Shown here: one piece after another, positions 49,500 through 55,000 of the stretch
How positions within the stretch are numbered: the first letter of the stretch is position 1
Layout: every line of letters starts with the position of its first letter
Assembly (NCBI RefSeq): GCF_964340395.1
Contig: NC_135551.1
Location: 3,509,463 to 3,564,462 of the forward strand
Length of the DNA: 55,000 nucleotides
From: Glandiceps talaboti
Lineage: Eukaryota; Hemichordata; Enteropneusta; Spengelidae
Reading direction: 5' to 3'
Notes under the pieces: generated by a model
Databases searched by the model: none
What the model saw: only the letters and a program-made list of their open reading frames with translations
What the model was told of the DNA's origin: nothing
Position numbers and translations under genes: made by a program

Positions 49500-49680
49500 C
49501 AAGACCCTATTTTAGACCAAACACAATCGGATATAATGTAAAGTGGACCCCATTTTAGACTCATTATCTCTAAAGTACAGTACCCATGTTGGACCAAAGG
49601 GCGAAACCCCCACCACAAAGGGTGGTACATATACGTATACACAATGAGCGGGACTCGTCCCCCCCCGGGGGTAAATGAAG
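49500..49680 (-). repeat. Dispersed repeat ending in ccccccccggggg (related copy at 51125-51300)
   Basis: On the minus strand it begins cccccggggg, continues with gacgagtcccgctcat, tatgtaccacccttt and ccaacatgggtac. This parallels ccgggggtgggggtactccc, tttgccgcccaaatggg and aaacatgggtcaatt at 51125-51300 on the plus strand. Confidence 0.5.
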
Positions 49681-49754
49681 AGAACTATTTTGCAAAGTAC
49701 AAAGTAAACGACTCCTGAGGTTTGAATGTTCAAAAAAGTCTCCAGGGCTGTAGA

Positions 49755-49946
<192 letters not shown>

Positions 49947-50027
49947 CTATCGCTTGGCTGCCACCCAGTGTATTACTGAATATAGGTTTTAGAAGTAGTT
50001 CTTTAATTTACATTATTTAATTTACTC

Positions 50028-50185
50028 TGTAAACGACCACTCCTGAGGTTTCATTTGTTTCAATCCATGAGCAAACTATTTCGGGGGACACCCCTTTCAT
50101 GGCCCTCGCCTTGAACCCTCAATCCTTTTCATGCCTCCCCTATTTTCCCCAGCCCCCCCCCCCCGTAAATTTTGCTCACAGCCTT
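50028..50185. repeat. Dispersed C-rich repeat (second copy of 23585-23760)
   Basis: Same blocks and order as 23585-23760. A fragment of the same start (gtaaacgactcctgaggttt) also lies at about 49705. Confidence 0.6.
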
Positions 50186-51124
50186 ATCAGTTGCATCTTT
50201 TTATTTCCAGAATGTACAGATATGAAAGTAAGTTGACGAGGCTGACAATACTGAGAATCCTGAAAGCCACGCCTACATTGCGTTGAGTGGCAGGAGGCTC
50301 ACACGTGATATTGCGAAAACCGATTGAGCGATTTATTGTTTACAATACAATAACACCCGTTCATTTGTAATCCGTTGGTAGCACCATATGACAGATCACA
50401 TAGTGAGCAATAAATGGCCACTAAAAGAAGGGCTGAGAGGGTTTTATGTTTTCGAAAATTGAATGGTCTTGTGTACATTCATGTCCGATTTTTGAAAAAA
50501 TCGCAATTGGGTGAAATTTATCCAGATATTTAGAAAACAGAAATGGAGATTTTGCCTAAATATCGATATTCTATTTGAGATTTTCAATACATATATCACG
50601 TGGCCACTTAATGTCACGGATTGCAACAGCTTAGTTTAATCTCAATTTTAAAAAAAAATAAATTAGAAATGACATGGCAGATGCTTATCGTTATTCATAG
50701 AAAAGGTTTGTTCTCAATATATTAATACATAAAAAGAAGTGTAAAGTTAGTCTTGGAAGTGTAAAATTCAGCTATATTATGTTATTAAGATCTTTAGGTA
50801 TGTCAATCGAATCAATCACGGAAAGTCAATGAACAAGATCGTGACACTGAACTACATGTAACTATAGTTGGCTCGGTTATTAGTTGTTGCATGAATCCTC
50901 GTTGGTGGCGCACTTCAATTGGACAAAGCAAAACAAAACCATTATTTTAACATTTGCCGTCAACTCGTGTGAGCCAGTCACTTCTAAAATCGTCTAAAGG
51001 CCTTAGGTATCAAAGTATGGAGAATGTTTGATGAGTGAACGTCATCTCCGACAAACAACATTGAAAATTTTGGCAAAAATTCATTTAATAGGATTATGTC
51101 AAATCAAATCGGTACACAGGCCAC
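50186..51124. other. No supported gene
   Basis: AT-rich sequence without exon-like ORFs or recognised elements. Confidence 0.45.
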
Positions 51125-51300
51125 CATATGTCACGCATTCAATATCAATACCGGGGGTGGGGGTACTCCCATAGTAAGGCCCAGGTCTACAATATTTGCC
51201 GCCCAAATGGGTTACTTTTTCACGAAAGAATTCCTAAACATGGGTCAATTCACTAATCATCGGTCTATAATTTTGGCAACAACCTCGTGCTTTAGAAAAA
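51125..51300 (+). repeat. Dispersed repeat with ccgggggtgggggtactccc end
   Basis: Related in reverse orientation to 49500-49680. The 92-codon ORF at 51096-51374 lies in this repeat and is not called as a gene. Confidence 0.5.
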
Positions 51301-51990
51301 TTCCCACAGCATCAGAAAAAGGTTTACTAACTAAGTGGAAGATTTTCCTCAAGAAATCGGCAAGCTTCGAGTAGAAAGTATCTATTCATACAAATGTCCA
51401 CTCTGTCATTTCTGTAGACTAAACAAACTTAGGCAACGCCCAAATTCAAATAGGAATTAGGAATTCGGTACTTATTTCTACTTTCCAATAGAATGTCTTC
51501 AGCATTACCCTTCAGTATTACCCCTTTTTTTGAGAATTTTCAAATTAACATTGAGGAGTTATTATATTGGCCAGAAAAAGTCGCCCACGTACTTAAAAAC
51601 ATCAGTTTACTGATTTGTAGTGACAGTAGGAAATTAGATAAGGGAAATAAAAACATAGATTATTTAATTATCTAATTCCTTTATCGAAGTGTATATTACA
51701 AAATAACTTGGCCACTTGATGTCACGCATTGCCTAGCCACATGGACTGCTTTCAATGATAGATCTTTTACAACCATTGAATTCTGTGTATACAAAGTGTT
51801 ATATATTACATAGGTATTTTCGAATACCAAACATGTGTAACACTCTGACGAGATAATAGATCATAAAAAAGATAGTCCATAGTTGTAAGTTTCATAGGTA
51901 CATCAAAAATAACTTTAAAAAGGTATTGAATAAAGTTGGACTTTAACAAGTTACGTCCTTGTTTAACACCATCAAATGATTGAAAGTGTG
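51301..51990. other. No supported gene
   Basis: AT-rich sequence; the 60-codon ORF at 51493-51675 has no recognisable features. Confidence 0.45.
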
Positions 51991-52846
51991 CGGTAAGACT
52001 ATGGATTGAAAGTGCTCGGTAAGACTAAGGTCTATGTAAGACTATGGTCTATGGTATATAGTAAGACTAAGGTCTATGTAAGACTATGGTATATAGTAAG
52101 ACTATGGTCTATGGTATATAGTAAGACTAAGGTCTATGTAAGACTATGGTCTATGGTATATAGTAAGACTAAGGTCTATGGTAAGACTATGGTCTATGGT
52201 AAGACTATGGTATATAGTAAGACTATGGTCTATGGTAAGACTATGGTCTATGGTAAGACTATGACTATAGTCTATGGTAAGACTATGGTCTATGGTAAGA
52301 TTATGAGTATGGTCTATGGTAAGACTATGGTCTATGGTAAGACTATGGTCTATGGTAAGATTATGACTATAGTCTATGGTAAGACTATAGTCTATGATAA
52401 GACTATGGTCTATGGTAAGACTATGACTATAGTCTATGGTAAGACTATGGTCTATGGTAAGACTATGGTCTATGGTAAGACTATAGTCTATGGTCTATGG
52501 TAAGACTACGACTATGGTCTATGGTAAGACTGGCTATGGGGTATGGTAAGACTATGGTCTATGGTAAAACTATAGTATACGGTCTATGGTAAGACTACGA
52601 TTATGGTCTATGGTAAGACTGTGACTATGGTCTATGGTAAGACTATGATCTATGGTAAGACTAGTCTATGGTCTATGGAAAGACTACGACTATGGTCTAT
52701 GGTAAGACTATGGTCTATGGTAATACTGGTCTTTGGTAAGACTACAGTCTATGGTAAGACTACGACTATGATCTATGGTAAGACTATGGTCTATGGTAAG
52801 ACTATGACTATGGTCTATGGTAGGACTATGACTATGGTCTATTGCA
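51991..52846. repeat. 18-bp minisatellite, about 45 copies
   Basis: Unit actatggtctatggtaag with 12- and 6-bp partial units and a/g variants. The open plus-strand frames (MVYGKT repeats) reflect a period divisible by three. Confidence 0.96.
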
Positions 52847-52934
52847 AGGCTAACATCAATTTTAACACACTATTGTACACTCATACATAAGTTCATAAAA
52901 TTTACCATTTAGGGGTAAAAAGAATCGTTTCTGG

Positions 52935-52976
52935 TCAGGACAGTTTGTCTAAAATGGTGCGACGATGCGATTTTTT
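52935..52976. repeat. Dispersed fragment shared with 23965-24000 (reverse)
   Basis: gtctaaaatggtgcgacgat then gcgattttttac matches the reverse complement of 23965-24000, which lies inside the TIR element at 23776-24079. Confidence 0.55.
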
Positions 52977-53387
52977 ACAATTCTCAACAAACTTCTCACT
53001 CGGTCAACTAGTTATGGCAGATAGTGTTGTTTTTATTTAGTACTTTCGAGCTCAGACCTCAGAGGTCTGAGTTTCGAGTAAGTGTGTATGTGGGGCAAAC
53101 GTCATTTGCTTGTTCATGATTGGCTCTACATTTGTCTTCACCGAAGTAGGGATGGTTATTTTTGTGTTTCCCAGCGAAACTGCAGACTGCATGAGCTGAT
53201 AACAAACACAAAAAACGCGGGGTATTTAAGTGATGCGCGCGCTGACCAGAAATAATTCTCTCCTTTTTTTGGCCTTAATTGAACCATATTTTTTCTCAGT
53301 TAATTTCAAGTATAAACCTGTTCGCCAAACTGTATGTTATTTTTGTATGTTTTATCATGCATGCTATGGCATGTTGTTATGCAATGA

Positions 53388-53416
53388 TTGATTGATTGAC
53401 TGACTGACTGACTGAC

Positions 53417-53479
<63 letters not shown>

Positions 53480-53492
53480 CCAATCAATCAAT
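53388..53492. repeat. (ATTG)n microsatellite with flanking inverted copy
   Basis: (GATT)n with an internal (GACT) block, followed directly by caatcaatcaatcaa, which can pair back on it. Confidence 0.95.
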
Positions 53493-53805
53493 CAACACAA
53501 CGTGGGTTTCAGTCGATCACGTGTTTTATTTCGCACCTAATCAGAGTACTACACATGTTTGATATTCGAAAACACGTATGTAAATAATGTAACATACATC
53601 ATCTTGTTTGTATGTACGGAATTCGAATTGTTAGATAAAATATCATAGAAAGCAGTCCATGCGGGTAGCAATAACTCGAGGCAACCGTGGTCTGAGGATA
53701 ACTTAGGCAAGGTGAATTAGGTCTCGCATCTAGCTTCATTCTTGTGCACAGCAAAATAAGTAAGTCATACCAGTTACACTGTCTTGGTAATGGAGTCGGT
53801 GGATT

Positions 53806-53851
<46 letters not shown>
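53806..53851. repeat. (GT)n microsatellite
   Basis: Pure GT run followed by a G-rich stretch. Confidence 0.95.
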
Positions 53852-53855
<4 letters not shown>

Positions 53856-54275
53856 GGGGGAGGGGGTCTTAACTCGTATAATCTTTATGGCTCTACTGAT
53901 TAGACACATCACTGATGTAAGTACCTGGGATTGGAATTCAGGATTTTAACGATGCTTGCTTGTACGTATACTGTGAAAGCTACTTTTACCCGCATCTAGT
54001 CATTGGACTAGTAAGGTGTACATACCAAAAGGTATCTGCATATATTGTATCTGACTAAGCTCGATGCCGGCGTCGGTACCAACTGGCACTGGTATACTAG
54101 GATTATTTTCATGAAAGGTGTTTGTTGAGACATTTTATATACTTATGTGTTCTAAACGAAGGCAAAGATAAAGAATATTCTTACTTATACAAAATCCTAC
54201 TACAATACATGACATGTGTATTGATTGTAGGACTCTAAAATCATCAAATATTTTATCATTTATGTTGTTATAAAG
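53852..54275. other. Upstream flank of the NRF1-like exon
   Basis: No clear promoter element was identified. Confidence 0.35.
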
Positions 54276-54808
54276 ATGGCGGGCTGTTCTAAGAAGCAAC
54301 AATTGGGTTGGAAGCTTCTGAAAAAGCAAGCCGACACATTTTCAAGAAAAACTAATTTCGGAGTGGCGGTTGTAACATTCGACGACAAAGTTACTGGACA
54401 GCGAGAATCATTAGTTCATGGAACGGAAGCCCTTCGACAGTCTATTGCAAAACACTTCAATACTATCGACGCATTACCACTCCCACTCGTCCCGTCTTCA
54501 ACCTTCGTCCATTTCCCCACAAGCAACAACCAACTTGCCAGATCTGCGGAAGACGGCAGCTGGGTCACTCAACCGGGTTGGATTTGCGTGCCTCCGAAAA
54601 TTATTGCCAATATTGGTAAGACACACTACACAACGTCATCAGCCACTGTGGGGTAAACCTGACAAGGCCCCTTACTGGTGGCCTAAAACAGTTCCATTCA
54701 GTAATCCTACAAGCAAACCCAAAGATGTGCCTAGTGGTCAATGGGTTCATTTGCTCCGTACAGCAGCAAAAGCATGCTACTCACACCATGGAAATCTTGA
54801 CTTAACAG
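54276..54808 (+). CDS. First coding exon of an NRF1/P3A2/EWG-like DNA-binding protein, with an apparent frameshift; gene continues off the window
   Basis: An ATG in good context (aaagATGG) opens MAGCSKKQQLGWKLLKKQAD. The frame runs through GVAVVTFDDKVTGQRESLVH to PPKIIANIGKTHYT and stops after 12 more codons. The +1 frame then reads HQPLWGKPDKAPYWWPKTVP, FSNP, WVHLLRTAAKACYSHHGNLD, ending at 54808 before gtagag. The spacing P-x-W-G-K...WWP...P-F-S-N...W...LRT..K.CY..HG..DL matches the DNA-binding domain of nuclear respiratory factor 1 (family knowledge). The upstream VAVVTFD...LVHGTEALRQ also resembles its start. The overlap is too short for an intron (under 40 bp), so one base seems gained or lost near 54620-54650: an assembly error, an allele, or a pseudogene. 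It differs enough from canonical NRF1 to be a divergent paralogue. Confidence 0.55.
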
Positions 54809-55000
54809 GTAGAGATCCTTTTAGTAATCTATGTAATACTATTTAATACCCAAAATCAGCTTAAGCCATGTCGACATAATGGATCGAACGACTAGAATGT
54901 ACGGCCTGAGGAAAAAAGTTGTTTTGTCAAACAGTTTTCCCTACCAATCCCTTTACTCTCTCAAAAAAATTAATGCCCCCCCCCCCCTCCAAACCGAACT
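54809..55000 (+). other. Start of the intron after the NRF1-like exon
   Basis: Begins gtagag and runs to the window edge through a C-run near 54977; no further exon is visible. Confidence 0.4.

Noticed and set aside
52006-52890. MVYGKT-repeat ORFs of 95 and 165 codons
   Set aside because: 18-bp minisatellite with period divisible by three and no gene signals.
54615-54650. Tiny intron joining the two frames of the NRF1-like exon (gtaagac...)
   Set aside because: It would be about 35 bp with no acceptor AG in the right place, and the protein motif continues through the overlap in the second frame.

Overview
This is a piece of an animal nuclear genome, AT-rich and very repeat-dense. The best guess is a marine invertebrate; the sequence does not settle the phylum. 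Evidence: a clean multi-exon gene with GT-AG introns and an AATAAA signal, tRNA-derived SINEs sharing a core, several small inverted-repeat transposons, degenerate telomere-like repeats, and many microsatellites and minisatellites. By rough addition about a third of the window is tandem repeat. Nothing bacterial or viral in organisation was seen.

4.67-14.6 kb (+): the only complete gene that can be assembled with confidence. Nine exons with compatible phases encode a 390-residue secreted protein. After a signal peptide and an acidic, Gly/Leu/Arg-rich segment, the rest reads as a bacterial-type family 3 solute-binding (periplasmic amino-acid-binding-like) domain. The ligand-contacting Arg and Asp positions appear conserved, and the domain is unusually rich in histidine. 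Its introns hold most of the left-hand repeats.

14.8-27.7 kb: no confident gene. Dispersed transposon pieces, a second SINE, two minisatellites, a 50-bp-TIR element, and a palindromic foldback transposon inserted in a minisatellite with a clean 9-bp target duplication. One isolated exon-like ORF lies at 21.36 kb.

27.7-41 kb: a broken exon-like sequence; a 7.9-kb minisatellite of ~50-bp units containing a recent ~1.5-kb internal duplication; then 11 decayed exon-like cassettes of two types, with splice-like edges but mostly broken frames.

41-54.2 kb: Helitron-like elements ending in a conserved hairpin, next to or inside minisatellites; degenerate telomere-like repeats; a 48-bp minisatellite split by an insertion; more dispersed repeats; a 190-bp GA tract; an 18-bp minisatellite.

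54.28 kb to the right edge (+): the start of a gene whose exon carries an NRF1/P3A2/EWG-like DNA-binding motif, interrupted by an apparent one-base frameshift. The gene continues beyond the window.
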